Shown here one piece after another: positions 1 to 9,629 of a stretch of DNA of 64,000 nt. Both the position numbers and the translations under genes were made by a program. Position 1 is the first letter of the stretch; every line of letters starts with the position of its first letter. Source of the stretch: Acidobacteriaceae bacterium (GTDB taxonomy: Bacteria; Acidobacteriota; Terriglobia; Bryobacterales; Bryobacteraceae); the NCBI GenBank assembly GCA_019233755.1, contig JAFAMD010000044.1, positions 1 to 64,000 on the forward strand. Direction: 5' to 3'. The notes under the pieces were generated by a model, which was given only the letters and a program-made list of their open reading frames with translations, was not told where the DNA came from and did no database searches.

Positions 1-131
1 AGCAAATAAGATAAATCGACCCCATCGAGGCTTGTGCAATTGTACAGTTTATTGTTTAGCAGCCCCTTAGTTGAAGACTGAAAGCTATCTGCTGTGATTA
101 TATGAGCTGCGCCGATTACTACTAGAACGTC
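1..131. other. Window edge, non-coding, with a repeat fragment
   Basis: No gene is supported here. Bases about 74-96 (a stretch reading GACTGAAAGCTATC) resemble part of the dispersed heptad repeat seen in full at 11393-11490, so a short repeat fragment probably lies just downstream of the fucosidase gene. Confidence 0.4.
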
Positions 132-1655
132 CTATGCGGCGTTTTTGATGCCGCTCATCTTCAACACGTACGCTTCCTGTACGGGTACAGTTGCGCGCAG
201 GCGTTGTGGCACTTCCACCCGGATACTCTTACCGTCTTCGCGCCAGCGCAGTTCGCCGCCACCAATTAGAGTGATTTTTGCTCCGCTGACCGGAGTGAGA
301 TCGCGGAGCACGAACTCGCCTTCGGGCCAGCGCGGCAGAATCGCATAGACCACATCCTCTTTCGCGGTGAAGAAGGCATCCACGCGAGCGTAGCCGGAAC
401 GCGGGTTGTCGACCAGATTGGTGATGTCGTATTCGGCGCGAAACTCCTTCTGCTCCATTTGGGGGATGGTTCCGCCGGACCACTGCGCAGGGCGCGCCCA
501 CGCGTGCGTATCGTAAATTGCTTCGCCATTCGGCCGCAGCCAGTCGCCAATTTGAGTTAGCCGCTCCTCCATAATGACCGGGATATGCCCATCGGCCCTC
601 GGCCCGATATCGAGCAGCAGGTTCCCGCCCCGGCTCACAATGTCGATGAGCATCAGCACTAATTGGCGGCCGGTATGGTAATCCTTCAGGGTTTCCATGC
701 GGTTATAGCCATATGAGTAACCCATGCCGCGGCTCTCTTCCCAAGGATGATTGGACGCCTGCATACCCGACGTGTATTCGGTGGTGTGGTAGCCGCCATG
801 CTTGTGGCGAGTATCGCTGCCCCAGCGATCATCAATCACAATCGAATCCTTCACGGGCGATTCGTTGAAGAGCCATGCCAGCAGTTCGGGAGAATGCCAT
901 TGTTCGCTGGTGAGTTCCCATTCGCCGTCAGAAAAGATGATCTCCGGCTTTACATGCGTCACGATGTCCTTAAACTGCGGGAACAGGTGCTGGGTCACAT
1001 AGCGCGGCTTGTCGGAAAGCCAGAGCGGGTTGTACCACTCATACAGCGAGTAATAAATCCCCATGTGTAATCCCTTGCGCCGGCCGGCGTCCGTCAACTC
1101 ACGCACGAGGTCGCGCTTCGGCCCGATATCCACGCTGTTCCACGCACGTCCCCAGGACCGGTTCGCTTCCGCGCTTCGCCACAACGTGAATCCTTCATGG
1201 TGCTTGGAGGTAAGGGCCACGTACTTCGCGCCGGACCTCACGAAAAGGTCCGCCCATGCATCGGCATCGAAGAACTCTGCACGGAACATGGGGGCGAAAT
1301 CGAAGTACGGGAAGTCGGGCCCGTACACGCGCTTATGGAACTCCCACGTGAGCGCGCCGTTCCCGGTTGGCCCTTTTGCGTCCATGCCGCTGGTGAGCGA
1401 ATTCCAGTACCACTCGGCATACGGATTCTCATCCTTGACGTTCGGCGCTGCGAACGCGGGAACCGAATATACGCCCCAATGAATGAAAATTCCGAATTTG
1501 GCGTTCGTGTACCAGCCGGGAGTCGGCCGCTGATCTAGCGAGGCCCAATCCGGTTGATAGCGTGCCGGTTGAGTCCCCTGCGCCTGTAACAGCGGGGTCG
1601 TCGTGCTGCTCAAAGGCAGCGCACCCATCACCTTCAAAAGTTCACGTCTTCGCAC
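132..1655 (-). CDS. Alpha-L-fucosidase, GH29, exported
   Basis: The enzyme hydrolyses terminal alpha-L-fucosyl residues from glycans, outside the cytoplasm. The N-terminus (MRRRELLKVMG, then a hydrophobic stretch ending near LLQAQG) looks like a Tat or Sec signal. The GH29 catalytic barrel covers roughly residues 35-390, with the family blocks KFGIFIHWGVYSVPA (53-67) and YVALTSKHHEGFTLW (145-159). Asp243 in IIFSDGEW sits where the family nucleophile is expected. The C-terminal 120 residues form a beta-rich tail. The length of 507 residues is normal for bacterial GH29. It stands alone, divergent from the YihY/BrkB gene. Family assignment is firm; exact linkage specificity cannot be read from the sequence. 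Confidence 0.93.
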   Translation of the reverse strand: MRRRELLKVMGALPLSSTTTPLLQAQGTQPARYQPDWASLDQRPTPGWYTNAKFGIFIHWGVYSVPAFAAPNVKDENPYAEWYWNSLTSGMDAKGPTGNGALTWEFHKRVYGPDFPYFDFAPMFRAEFFDADAWADLFVRSGAKYVALTSKHHEGFTLWRSAEANRSWGRAWNSVDIGPKRDLVRELTDAGRRKGLHMGIYYSLYEWYNPLWLSDKPRYVTQHLFPQFKDIVTHVKPEIIFSDGEWELTSEQWHSPELLAWLFNESPVKDSIVIDDRWGSDTRHKHGGYHTTEYTSGMQASNHPWEESRGMGYSYGYNRMETLKDYHTGRQLVLMLIDIVSRGGNLLLDIGPRADGHIPVIMEERLTQIGDWLRPNGEAIYDTHAWARPAQWSGGTIPQMEQKEFRAEYDITNLVDNPRSGYARVDAFFTAKEDVVYAILPRWPEGEFVLRDLTPVSGAKITLIGGGELRWREDGKSIRVEVPQRLRATVPVQEAYVLKMSGIKNAA

Positions 1656-2012
1656 AACCTCTCCAGAGTTCTATGGATATCAGGTCTACCCGCTGAGGCT
1701 TGACGGCGGGGATGCGGTGCCTGAAAGCCACGATGTTGTTTAACGGCCGGAGGTCGCCGCTGATGCCGCCAATCTCAACCTTGATCGTCGAAAAGTGCCA
1801 TGGATCTTCCTGCGTCGCAACTCGGCAGCTGTTAATGAGACCACACATCATAGACGCGGCGCCGCTGCGGAACCTATCCGGGCGTTCACTACGGGTTCGC
1901 GTCCAACGTGGGCATGGAGCCATGCAGTCCGATTCTTCGCCTGCCCCGCTTTCCCCAGGGGGCGTGACCGGTGGGAAAATGTCAGTGGGATTAGTGTTCC
2001 AAGGAGCGCGGA
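1656..2012. other. Intergenic region between divergent genes
   Basis: These 357 bases separate the fucosidase from the YihY/BrkB gene and must hold both promoters. A 93-codon reading frame on the minus strand (1642-1923) has no recognisable domain and overlaps the fucosidase start, so it is not called. No clear hairpin or repeat was seen. Confidence 0.4.
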
Positions 2013-3059
2013 ATGGTCCCCGGCGAAAAAGAGAAGACGATACTCGAGCCAGGTGGCAGCGAGATCACGACAGCCGCCGGGGGCGCCCGATGGTATCGAA
2101 AGCCGCTCAAGTCATTTCGTTGGTGCGATGTCAAATCGCTGTTAACGGACAGCTTCGACGAATGGAGTAGACAGAAAGCCCCGCGGCTGGGAGCCTCTCT
2201 GGCTTTTTACACTCTTCTCTCGCTCGCGCCCTTGCTGATCGTTATCGTCTCGATTGTCTCCCTCGTCTTTGGACAGACCGCCGCGCGTCATGACATCGTG
2301 GAACAAGTTCGGATGCTCGTGGGGCCCCAAGGAGCCAAAGCCACTGAGGCTTTGCTCGAGGGATCAAGGAATACAACGCACGGACTCATTGCCACCGTGT
2401 TCGGTTTCGTGACGCTATTGTTTGGCGCTTCCAGTGTTTTGATTGAGCTGCGAGATGCGCTGAACACTATCTGGGAGGTTCCCACTGCTTCGGTGAGCGG
2501 GGTCAAATGGATCATACGTTTTATCAAGGAGCGGCTTCTTTCCTTCGCCATTGTGCTTTCGGTTAGTTTTTTGCTGGTGGTGTCACTTGCAGTAAGCGCG
2601 TGGATAGCTGCTATCGGCGTACTCTCGGCCTCTGTTCTGCCAATGGAAGAGGCGGCCCTCCACGTGCTGAACTTTCTGATCTCATTTGTCGTGATAACGG
2701 GCGTGTTTGCCGCGATTTACAAAATCGTGCCAGATGTGCAGATCGAATGGCATGACGTCGTACTTGGCGGGGCAGCGACTTCGCTGTTATTCGCGATCGG
2801 CAAACTCATACTGGGGCTGTATTTAGGCAAGGCAAGCTTTGCCTCCAGTTACGGAGCTGCTGCTTCGCTGGTTGTGCTTGTCGTCTGGGTCTACTATTCC
2901 GGTCAGATTTTTTTCCTGGGGGCGGAATTAACGAAGCTTTTCGCGAACCGCTACGGCTCCCGGCCCAATATGCATCGCGGTCACGTGCTCGAGGATGGCG
3001 TTAACAGAGTTCCACTTTCCTCCGAGCGGAAAATCGTTATCCCACCTGGTACGCATTGA
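2013..3059 (+). CDS. YihY/BrkB family inner-membrane protein
   Basis: A multi-pass membrane protein of the YihY/virulence factor BrkB family, once mis-called ribonuclease BN. Its molecular role is unsettled. About 60 cytoplasmic residues precede the family block LGASLAFYTLLSLAPLLIVIV, and about six hydrophobic segments follow. The last includes the typical ending SYGAAASLVVLVVWVYYSGQI, then FFLGAELTKLFANRYGS. The start is supported by AAGGAG at 2001-2006, six bases before the ATG. Length (348) is slightly above the usual 280-330 because of both tails. It is monocistronic. Confidence 0.88.
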   Translation: MVPGEKEKTILEPGGSEITTAAGGARWYRKPLKSFRWCDVKSLLTDSFDEWSRQKAPRLGASLAFYTLLSLAPLLIVIVSIVSLVFGQTAARHDIVEQVRMLVGPQGAKATEALLEGSRNTTHGLIATVFGFVTLLFGASSVLIELRDALNTIWEVPTASVSGVKWIIRFIKERLLSFAIVLSVSFLLVVSLAVSAWIAAIGVLSASVLPMEEAALHVLNFLISFVVITGVFAAIYKIVPDVQIEWHDVVLGGAATSLLFAIGKLILGLYLGKASFASSYGAAASLVVLVVWVYYSGQIFFLGAELTKLFANRYGSRPNMHRGHVLEDGVNRVPLSSERKIVIPPGTH

Positions 3060-3420
3060 GCTAAGGGCGCGAAATCGACACGTTTTTTTTCGAGCGAGCA
3101 TCCAAGATCCGCAGCCGAGTATCACCGATGGAACTCCAAGTGCGGCCGCTGCCGCAATTTGGCAAGTGAGCCCGCCGATGTTGGTTTTGCCGAACTCCCG
3201 GTTTCAGGTCTCCATTTCTCTCCGGAAGATGTCTAACTTGGTGCGCGGACTTATATTGCCGTGAGTACCGCGGGCGAGGTGCGGGTGAGGGCCTTGAGCG
3301 AGGGTATTGTCAAGGCGGCACGAATGTATCCGCGACCGCTATTTACCGCCACCGTCTCACGGCATACAAGCAAAAACCCGGAGTAATTGATAGCGAGAAA
3401 AATCGAGAGGAGAACAGCCC
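3060..3420. other. Intergenic region, no gene seen
   Basis: About 360 bases between the YihY/BrkB gene and the small stress-type gene. I see no gene, repeat or convincing terminator. The last 20 bases hold a strong ribosome binding site (GAGGAG) for the next gene. Confidence 0.4.
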
Positions 3421-3825
3421 ATGCAGACGAAAACAGATTCGGCCCTTGTTGCCGTGTTTCGTGATCTTTCGGAGGCACATGCTGCCGCCAGAGAGCTCAC
3501 CTCACACGCATTTGCCGAAGACCATATTCACCTTGCAGCCGATCCAAATCGATCAAATCCGTGCACCAATACCGCAGCGCGCTATCCAGGATCGGGATAT
3601 TATCAGCAAGACTTCGACCATTGGCTCGAAGCCATGTTCCCCTGGGGCACTGAAACGGGGCATCAGCATTACGAGACCGCTGTCCGCGACGGAAAGGCTC
3701 TACTTGGCCTAAGTACACCAGAGCAAATGCTCGATAGGGCGGCGGATATTTTGTGCCGCCATTCACCCATAGACGTCCGTCGAGAAGACTTTGGGGCTTC
3801 GATAATACGTTTCGTGACCGGCTAA
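3421..3825 (+). CDS. Small protein resembling YflT/general stress domain
   Basis: A soluble 134-residue protein with no signal peptide. The N-terminus (ALVAVFRDLSEAHAAARELTSHAFAEDHI) follows the pattern of the YflT-type heat/stress domain: a short beta strand, a helix that pairs residues for 'add' and 'sub' positions, then a second strand. A later block (HYETAVRDGKALLGLS, then AADILCRH) matches the second half of that fold. The middle, about residues 45-75, is less conserved. GAGGAG precedes the ATG by about nine bases. The assignment rests on pattern only and the function is unknown. Confidence 0.6.
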   Translation: MQTKTDSALVAVFRDLSEAHAAARELTSHAFAEDHIHLAADPNRSNPCTNTAARYPGSGYYQQDFDHWLEAMFPWGTETGHQHYETAVRDGKALLGLSTPEQMLDRAADILCRHSPIDVRREDFGASIIRFVTG

Positions 3826-3841
3826 GGAATACGAAGCAACG

Positions 3842-6490
3842 CTAATCGGCGCGGAGAACAGAGATGGGGTCGACGCGCGCGGCCCGTCTTGCGGGTATGT
3901 AGGCCGCCAATAGAGTGACACCGGCTAGCAGAAGGGCGACGTCGCCGACGGTCCAAGGGTCCGCCGCCGGAACCCGGTAGAGCTGGTTCGATAGGAGACG
4001 TGTGGCACCGATGGCGCAGACGAATCCGACGGCGAGTCCCGAAAGCCCCAGCCGCATACCCTCCTGCAGCACGGTGCGCAACACATCGCGCCGGGTGGCG
4101 CCGAGCGCCATGCGAATTCCAATTTCGCGAATGCGCTGGGCCACCGAATACGCCATCACTCCGTAAACACCGATAGCGCCAAGAAGCAGCGCCAGGACTG
4201 CGAACCCGCCCAAGAGATACGTCAGGAAATGGCGGAGAGCGAGCGGTTGAAGCGCAATATCGTCCAGTGGGCGAACCTCCGCGATGGGTTGATCCTTATC
4301 CAGAGTGCGGATCACCTGCCGGACCGAAGGAATTATGGAGAGCGGGTCTGCGTCCGCACGAATGAGCAAGTAGCGCGGCGTCAGGAGCCATGGGTGCTGA
4401 GTGTACGGAACGTAGATTTCCGGCAGAAAGGGCGCTTCCGGACCTGCCGTCCGCACGTTCCCCGTTACGCCAACCACGGTGAGCCATGGCCCCTTACTCC
4501 ATGACACCCGGATCCGTTTGCCGATCGGGTCTTGTCCCGGCCATTCGCGGCGTGCGAGTTCCTGATTCACAATGGCAGCCGGCAGAGCATCATCGGTGTC
4601 GCGATCGGTAAAGACTCTCCCCTTCATCAGCGGTATTTGGAGAGCACTGAAGTATTGAGGACCAACGACAACATAATTGGCATCGGGCATTTCGGCGGTG
4701 GCAAGATGCGGATTCTCACCCGTGATGAAGCTCTGGCCGTCCCAGCCGTAGAAGGGAATCCCGCGTGAGACCGTCGCGTGTTGAACGCCCGGCAGTGCAT
4801 CCAGCCGCGCAACCAGCGTGCGATAAAAGGCCGTCTGCCGTTGCTCGTTGTATTTGACATCGTTCAGCGGAACGCGCATTGAAAGCACGTGAGCGGGCTG
4901 GAACCCGATCTCCACGCGACGCATGTTTACCAAGGTCCTGACCATCAGTCCGGCGGAGACCACCAATACGAGGGCAAGTGCGAACTCGCCGGATACCAGG
5001 AATGCCTGGATCCTGCCCGCGCCCGCTCCTTCTGTGCCGGTGTGGCCACCATCTTTGAGCGAACCGCTGAGATCCAGCTTGGAGACGCGCAATGCGGGAA
5101 GGAGCCCGAAGAGCATGTCCGTGAGAGTCGTGATGCAAGCTGTGTAGCCGAGAGCAGCGAGGTTGAGGCCGGCCGTTTCGATGCCGGGGGTATTCATGGG
5201 AGCAATGGCCAGCAGGCCTTTAATGCCGAAAGCGGCAATCTCCAGACCGATCAGCGCCCCGGCTGTCGAAAGGAGGAAGCTTTCGGTGAGAAGCTGAATG
5301 GTGATTCGCCGCCGGTTCGCGCCCAGGGCTTTGCGCACCGCAAGCTCCCGCATGCGAACGGTACCGCGAGCCAGAGACAGGTTCGCCAGATTCACGCACG
5401 CGATCAGCAACACAAGGCCGACCGCAATCAGCAGGACAATCAGCGCAGGACGGGAGTCGCTGACCACCTCATCATGCAGCTTCCTGAGGCCGACGCCCCA
5501 GTCTTTGTTGTCGGCGTACTGCTTCTCAAGACGGACCGCGATTGCGTTCATCTCTGCCTGGGCCTGCACAAAGCTCACGCCCGGCCGCAAGCGGGCAATC
5601 GCGATGTAGTCGTGATTCGTTCTTCCCGGGTCGCTCAAATCGAGGCCGGAGATCCAGACTTGAGCGTCTACGTCGAGCGACCTGGAGTAAACATCCGAGA
5701 AGCCGGCGGGCATGATGCCGATCACCGTATAGTTCTCGCTGTTGAGCGCGATCTGCCTCCCGATGATGGAAGGGTCGCCGGCGTAGCGCTGCTTCCAAAG
5801 CGCGTGGCCCAGGATGACTACGCGTGCGCTTTTCGGATGTCCTTCTTCAGGCAGGAAGCTGCGGCCATATGCGGGTAGCACACCCAGGACTGAGAAGAGG
5901 TTTGGCGTGACCTGCTCGGCGCTTACCTCCACCGGCTCGCCTGCGCCCGTCAGATTCAACGTGACCGGAGCTATGAGCGCCATATCGGTGAAAACGTGGT
6001 TTTGCTTTCGCCAATCGTTGAAGTTTGCGGCGGAAACAACGTTGTGATACCAGCCGCGGTGCGGATTCTGCTCCCATACCATCACCAGCTTGTCTAGGTC
6101 TTTGAACGGCAGCGGGCGCAGTAACACGGCGTAGACAACTGAAAAAACGGCAGTGTTTGCCCCAATTCCTAACGCGAGCGTCAGGATGGCCGTCAGAGCA
6201 AAAGCGGGCGACTTGCTGAGCTGGCGGAAGGCGTAACGCACGTCCTGAAGAAGATGTTCGAGGAAGAGAATGCTCCGCTGTTCGCGGATTTCTTCCTTGA
6301 CGCGGGTGAGCCCGCCGAACTGGCGCCGGGCGTTTGCTTGCGCTTGTTCCGGGCTCATGCCCTGACGCATGTAGCGCTCGGTGAGCAGATCGAGGTGTGC
6401 ATGAATCTCGCCCTCGATGTCCCGCTCATCCGCCTGTTGATGGAACAGGGCTGTTACTCGAGCGAGGAAGGTTCGGACGGCGGCCAGCAT
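3842..6490 (-). CDS. ADOP-type ABC permease (duplicated MacB/FtsX)
   Basis: A large membrane protein of the acidobacterial duplicated orphan permease family. Residues 1-75 are the soluble ADOP N-terminal region ([21 protein letters not shown]). Next comes a MacB periplasmic domain opened by a transmembrane helix ([21 protein letters not shown]), then FtsX helices near 350-480. A second MacB-FtsX unit fills the C-terminal half, with [21 protein letters not shown] near the last helices. No ATPase gene is next to it, which is why the family is called orphan. It starts three bases after the PadR gene stop, so the two are co-transcribed. The substrate is unknown; efflux or lipoprotein-type export is only inferred. 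Confidence 0.93.
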   Translation of the reverse strand: MLAAVRTFLARVTALFHQQADERDIEGEIHAHLDLLTERYMRQGMSPEQAQANARRQFGGLTRVKEEIREQRSILFLEHLLQDVRYAFRQLSKSPAFALTAILTLALGIGANTAVFSVVYAVLLRPLPFKDLDKLVMVWEQNPHRGWYHNVVSAANFNDWRKQNHVFTDMALIAPVTLNLTGAGEPVEVSAEQVTPNLFSVLGVLPAYGRSFLPEEGHPKSARVVILGHALWKQRYAGDPSIIGRQIALNSENYTVIGIMPAGFSDVYSRSLDVDAQVWISGLDLSDPGRTNHDYIAIARLRPGVSFVQAQAEMNAIAVRLEKQYADNKDWGVGLRKLHDEVVSDSRPALIVLLIAVGLVLLIACVNLANLSLARGTVRMRELAVRKALGANRRRITIQLLTESFLLSTAGALIGLEIAAFGIKGLLAIAPMNTPGIETAGLNLAALGYTACITTLTDMLFGLLPALRVSKLDLSGSLKDGGHTGTEGAGAGRIQAFLVSGEFALALVLVVSAGLMVRTLVNMRRVEIGFQPAHVLSMRVPLNDVKYNEQRQTAFYRTLVARLDALPGVQHATVSRGIPFYGWDGQSFITGENPHLATAEMPDANYVVVGPQYFSALQIPLMKGRVFTDRDTDDALPAAIVNQELARREWPGQDPIGKRIRVSWSKGPWLTVVGVTGNVRTAGPEAPFLPEIYVPYTQHPWLLTPRYLLIRADADPLSIIPSVRQVIRTLDKDQPIAEVRPLDDIALQPLALRHFLTYLLGGFAVLALLLGAIGVYGVMAYSVAQRIREIGIRMALGATRRDVLRTVLQEGMRLGLSGLAVGFVCAIGATRLLSNQLYRVPAADPWTVGDVALLLAGVTLLAAYIPARRAARVDPISVLRAD

Positions 6491-6493
6491 GGC

Positions 6494-6838
6494 TTATCTC
6501 TCGCCGGCGAGGCCCAGAACTCGTCCGATGACGCCGGCAATGCGTTGCCAGTTTTCGGCTTCCGCAGCGAGCTGCTTCCGGCCGCTCTTCGTGATGGAGT
6601 AGAACTTAGCTTTCCGATTGTTCTCTGAAGCGCCCCAGTCGGAGGAGATCCAGCCTTTCTGCGAAAGCCGCAGTAGAGAAGCGTAGACCGTTCCCTCATT
6701 GAGCTGCAGAACTTCTTCGCTTAGCTGTTCGATCCGGCGGGCGATGCCGTATCCGTGAAGGGGGCCCATCGAATCGAGGGTTTTCAAGACCATCAGATCG
6801 AGCGTTCCCTGCAAGACTTCGGAGCGGGGCGGTTTCAT
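6494..6838 (-). CDS. PadR family transcriptional regulator
   Basis: A 114-residue winged-helix repressor. The N-terminus (LQGTLDLMVLKTLDSMGPLHGYGIARRIEQLS) is the classic PadR start, followed by the wing strand block EGTVYASLLRLSQKGWISSDWG and a C-terminal dimerisation helix. An AAGGAG site lies about six bases before the ATG. It is the first gene of a two-gene operon with the ADOP permease and probably autoregulates it. The 135-base divergent region at 6839-6973 is the likely operator region and could also control the lipoprotein gene. Confidence 0.93.
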   Translation of the reverse strand: MKPPRSEVLQGTLDLMVLKTLDSMGPLHGYGIARRIEQLSEEVLQLNEGTVYASLLRLSQKGWISSDWGASENNRKAKFYSITKSGRKQLAAEAENWQRIAGVIGRVLGLAGER

Positions 6839-6973
6839 TTGACTCCTTTGCGCCTCCCAAAGAAGAGACTACCACGTTTTTCTATGGGAGGGCCAAAGGA
6901 AGCGGAGCTCAGGAGCGCGGAATGGACCGGGGAACAAACTTCGGGGGAATTACGTATGATGTTGCGGTAATCT

Positions 6974-7684
6974 ATGGGCAGCTCACGATTGACGTTCCTG
7001 ATTCCTGTGTTTGCAGCGCTCATTTTTGCCGGCTGCGAATTCGACACGGCGCCCACAGGTCCGCTAAAGCAGGATCACGTGTATCTCGACCGCGGGTCTG
7101 TGGCGCGCGCGAACGTCGAACTCGATATGGGAGCGGGCGAGATGAAGCTGCGGGGCGGCGCCTCAAATCTGTTTGACGGAACTTTCGAATACAACGTGCG
7201 GAGCTGGGCGCCGATGTTCGATCACACCGTCAACGGCACGCACGCGTCGATCACGATCAAGCAACCGGAGCATGTGCATCTCGGCGGAAACATTCACTAT
7301 CGGTGGGATTTGCAATTCAACGATCAGGTACTGCTCGATCTGACGGCAAACTGCGGAGCGGGTCAGGCGCATCTCGACCTGGGCGATCTCAATCTTCGCA
7401 ATGTGGAAGTGCATATGGGAGCCGGGCAAGTGGATCTGGATTTGCGCGGCAAACCTTTGCACGATTATGAAGTAAACGTTTCAGGAGGCGTGGGGCAGGC
7501 GACTGTTCACCTGCCGCAGGATGTGGGCATCTGGGCCGAAGCCGGCGGCGGACTCGGCAGCATCACGGTAACCGGCCTCACAAAGAAGGACAATCACTGG
7601 GAGAACGATCTCTACGACAAGGCAAAGGCAAACCTGCGTCTGAAAGTACAGGGTGGGATCGGAGAGATCAGGATTATCGGGTAG
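6974..7684 (+). CDS. Lipoprotein with toast-rack (LiaF/DUF4097-like) fold
   Basis: The N-terminus has a hydrophobic signal ending in LIFAGC, a lipobox with Cys near residue 21, so the protein is probably lipid-anchored. The rest is beta-strand-rich and repeats a motif: VELDMGAGEMKLRGG, LTANCGAGQAHLDLGDLNLRNVEVHMGAGQVDLDLRG, then VSGGVGQATVHLP. This is the pattern of toast-rack domains in LiaF-type and DUF2154/DUF4097 proteins. In other bacteria such proteins belong to envelope-stress sensing. It is divergent from the PadR-ADOP operon, so a shared envelope role is plausible but inferred. Confidence 0.7.
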   Translation: MGSSRLTFLIPVFAALIFAGCEFDTAPTGPLKQDHVYLDRGSVARANVELDMGAGEMKLRGGASNLFDGTFEYNVRSWAPMFDHTVNGTHASITIKQPEHVHLGGNIHYRWDLQFNDQVLLDLTANCGAGQAHLDLGDLNLRNVEVHMGAGQVDLDLRGKPLHDYEVNVSGGVGQATVHLPQDVGIWAEAGGGLGSITVTGLTKKDNHWENDLYDKAKANLRLKVQGGIGEIRIIG

Positions 7685-7746
7685 TGTTCGGGGATGACCG
7701 GTTGGGGTGTCGGATTTAAATGTGCGACCGTCCCCATTTGGGAAAG

Positions 7747-9207
7747 TTAGTTCACGAGAGCGATCTTCTGCTGCACGGCCGCGCCAGCTTGGGTGATGTC
7801 CGAGTCAAAAGTGACATTGCCGCTGCCGGTAAAAGTCATACTCTTTACCACAAACGACGCGTCCTGGACTCCAACGTTGCCGTTTCCCGTGTACGTCACA
7901 GCGTCTTTAGGGAGATAGATTGCCCCGGTCAGCGTTTGATTGCTGCTCCCAGTAAATGCGTCGGATACAAGAGACGACGCGCTGCGGTTCTCGAAAAACA
8001 GCATCCCTTCTTCCGAACCGCTTGTCGTGGCACTGAGGTTTATTGCACCGCTTCCAGTCACGTTGATCGGACCATAGGGATGTGTAGCGTCGAAAGTGTT
8101 ATAGAACGTAACGTTGCTGCCTGACAACGAACCACTACCAGTTGCGCTAAAACCACCGCCTACGAGAGTATACGTTCCCGCCCCGAAAGTAGTAGGTCCA
8201 CTTCCGATGGTGCTAAATCCACCAACGAAGACATATGTCCCCTGCCCAAAACTGACAGTTCCACTACCCGTATTAATGAACCCGCCGAGGAAGGTATAGG
8301 ATCCGGGATTGAAGGTGACGTTGTAAGAGCCGACTATACTGACCTGGGAACAATAGGTCCCAGGTGATAAAGTAACCGTGCCACTGCCAACAAAACTCGT
8401 TGGATTGCTGTTTGGGCAGCCCGACGAAGAATAAGCAGAAGAAGGTTCTGGAACACTCGCTAAGGGGTCGCCGACAGGGGAAGCATTGATCGTTGGAGTT
8501 GGCGAGGGTGGCGGACTGCCGACGTTTTGGTAATTGCCAACAATTTGAATGGAAGTGGCGCTCAACGTGGCGCTCCCGACCATGCTAAGCGCGGACGAAG
8601 AATTGGAGTCAATTGCCATTCCGCAATTCGAGAGAGTAAAAGTTCCGGAGCCAGTTATTGAAACGCCAGTTCCAGATGAACCGAGAGTGACAACGCAGTC
8701 GGTCATTCCCGACGTCAAGATCGCCGCAGTTGCTTTCGCCTGTACAGTACTCGCCGATGGCCCAATCAGACGGATGAGGAATGTAGGCAACGTCCTTTGA
8801 ACTGTTACTGAGACTGCTGCAGGCGAGAAGCTTGTCGACAGCGTTACTCCGGACACACTGGTGGGGAAGCTCACGGTCACTTTATCTTTCGAGGTTCCAA
8901 AGCCATTGTCCTGCGCGAAGACGCATGGAACTCGAAGGTCCAATGTTGCGGGTGGCACGGCACAGGGAAACGGTCCCGTCGTAGAAAAAGGATGGGCTGA
9001 GCTGGCGTTCGTCCCCTTCAAGAGCTCGAGAACACCCGCTTGCGCAGACGCATCAGCGGCTGTCTGGGCCATCTGGAACTGAGCGTATATTTGAGACCCA
9101 TCGATTGCCAATCCAATGGCTCCGATCAGAAAGATGCTCATGGCCAGAGCCACCAGGACGACCGCCTGGCCCTCTTCGCCTTTGCAGCGTTGAACTCGTG
9201 GCTTCAA
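7747..9207 (-). CDS. TadG-like Flp pilus-assembly protein with beta-repeat tail
   Basis: Residues 1-60 carry the TadE/G-type leader: a charged start, EEGQAVVLVALAMSIFLIGAIGLAIDGSQIY, and the helix QMAQTAADASAQAGVLELL. The remainder is low-complexity Ser/Gly/Thr/Val sequence with repeated strands such as GSGTVSFGQGTYVFVGGF and GSGPTTFGAGTYTLVGGGF, which looks like a right-handed beta-solenoid. A proline stretch (SPPPSPTPT) lies near residue 235. It is the last gene of a three-gene overlapping operon; its start overlaps the upstream stop by four bases. It is probably a surface or minor pilus component. Confidence 0.75.
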   Translation of the reverse strand: MKPRVQRCKGEEGQAVVLVALAMSIFLIGAIGLAIDGSQIYAQFQMAQTAADASAQAGVLELLKGTNASSAHPFSTTGPFPCAVPPATLDLRVPCVFAQDNGFGTSKDKVTVSFPTSVSGVTLSTSFSPAAVSVTVQRTLPTFLIRLIGPSASTVQAKATAAILTSGMTDCVVTLGSSGTGVSITGSGTFTLSNCGMAIDSNSSSALSMVGSATLSATSIQIVGNYQNVGSPPPSPTPTINASPVGDPLASVPEPSSAYSSSGCPNSNPTSFVGSGTVTLSPGTYCSQVSIVGSYNVTFNPGSYTFLGGFINTGSGTVSFGQGTYVFVGGFSTIGSGPTTFGAGTYTLVGGGFSATGSGSLSGSNVTFYNTFDATHPYGPINVTGSGAINLSATTSGSEEGMLFFENRSASSLVSDAFTGSSNQTLTGAIYLPKDAVTYTGNGNVGVQDASFVVKSMTFTGSGNVTFDSDITQAGAAVQQKIALVN

Positions 9208-9629
9208 AATACGATTACCCCCTGGCTTGTGCTTCCCAGATTGGCGTGCAGCGGAAAGTACTTTGTAAGTGGGTCGTACGGATACACCACGGTCACAGTA
9301 ACGGTGGATCCGACAGCATTTGAATTACCGGCATACGTAACCCCTATGGTCAGACCAGTGGCCGCAGTATTGAGCGGCGCGGCAGCGAGAAAATTCTTCA
9401 CAACTGTCTGCACCTGGCTCACTGTAGCCGGATCATCCGCCCCATGGACGACGGCATAACGCGTCCCGGCCCGCGCCGCATTGGCAACAGTTGTATACAC
9501 CAGCAGTAAACGGCTGATATCAACCATTCCGAGCAGCAACATCGTCAGCATCAAGGCGCTGAGGCTGAACTCGACGAGACTTTGGCCGGATTCGTTCTTA
9601 ATGCATCTGCGCAACCTGCGAAGATTCAT
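9204..9629 (-). CDS. TadE-family pseudopilin-like protein
   Basis: A 141-residue protein whose N-terminus (NESGQSLVEFSLSALMLTMLLLGMVDISRLLLVYTTVANAARAGTRYAV) is a textbook TadE domain: Gly before a hydrophobic helix, Glu near position 20, then the AARAG block. TadE/F proteins are membrane-anchored pseudopilins of the Tad (Flp) system. It overlaps both neighbours by four bases, which implies translational coupling. Tad ATPase, TadB/C and the secretin are not in the window, so whether it builds a pilus is open. Confidence 0.87.
   Translation of the reverse strand: MNLRRLRRCIKNESGQSLVEFSLSALMLTMLLLGMVDISRLLLVYTTVANAARAGTRYAVVHGADDPATVSQVQTVVKNFLAAAPLNTAATGLTIGVTYAGNSNAVGSTVTVTVVYPYDPLTKYFPLHANLGSTSQGVIVF

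Noticed and set aside
1642..1923. 93-codon reading frame on the minus strand
   Set aside because: No domain, no ribosome site, and it overlaps the fucosidase start.
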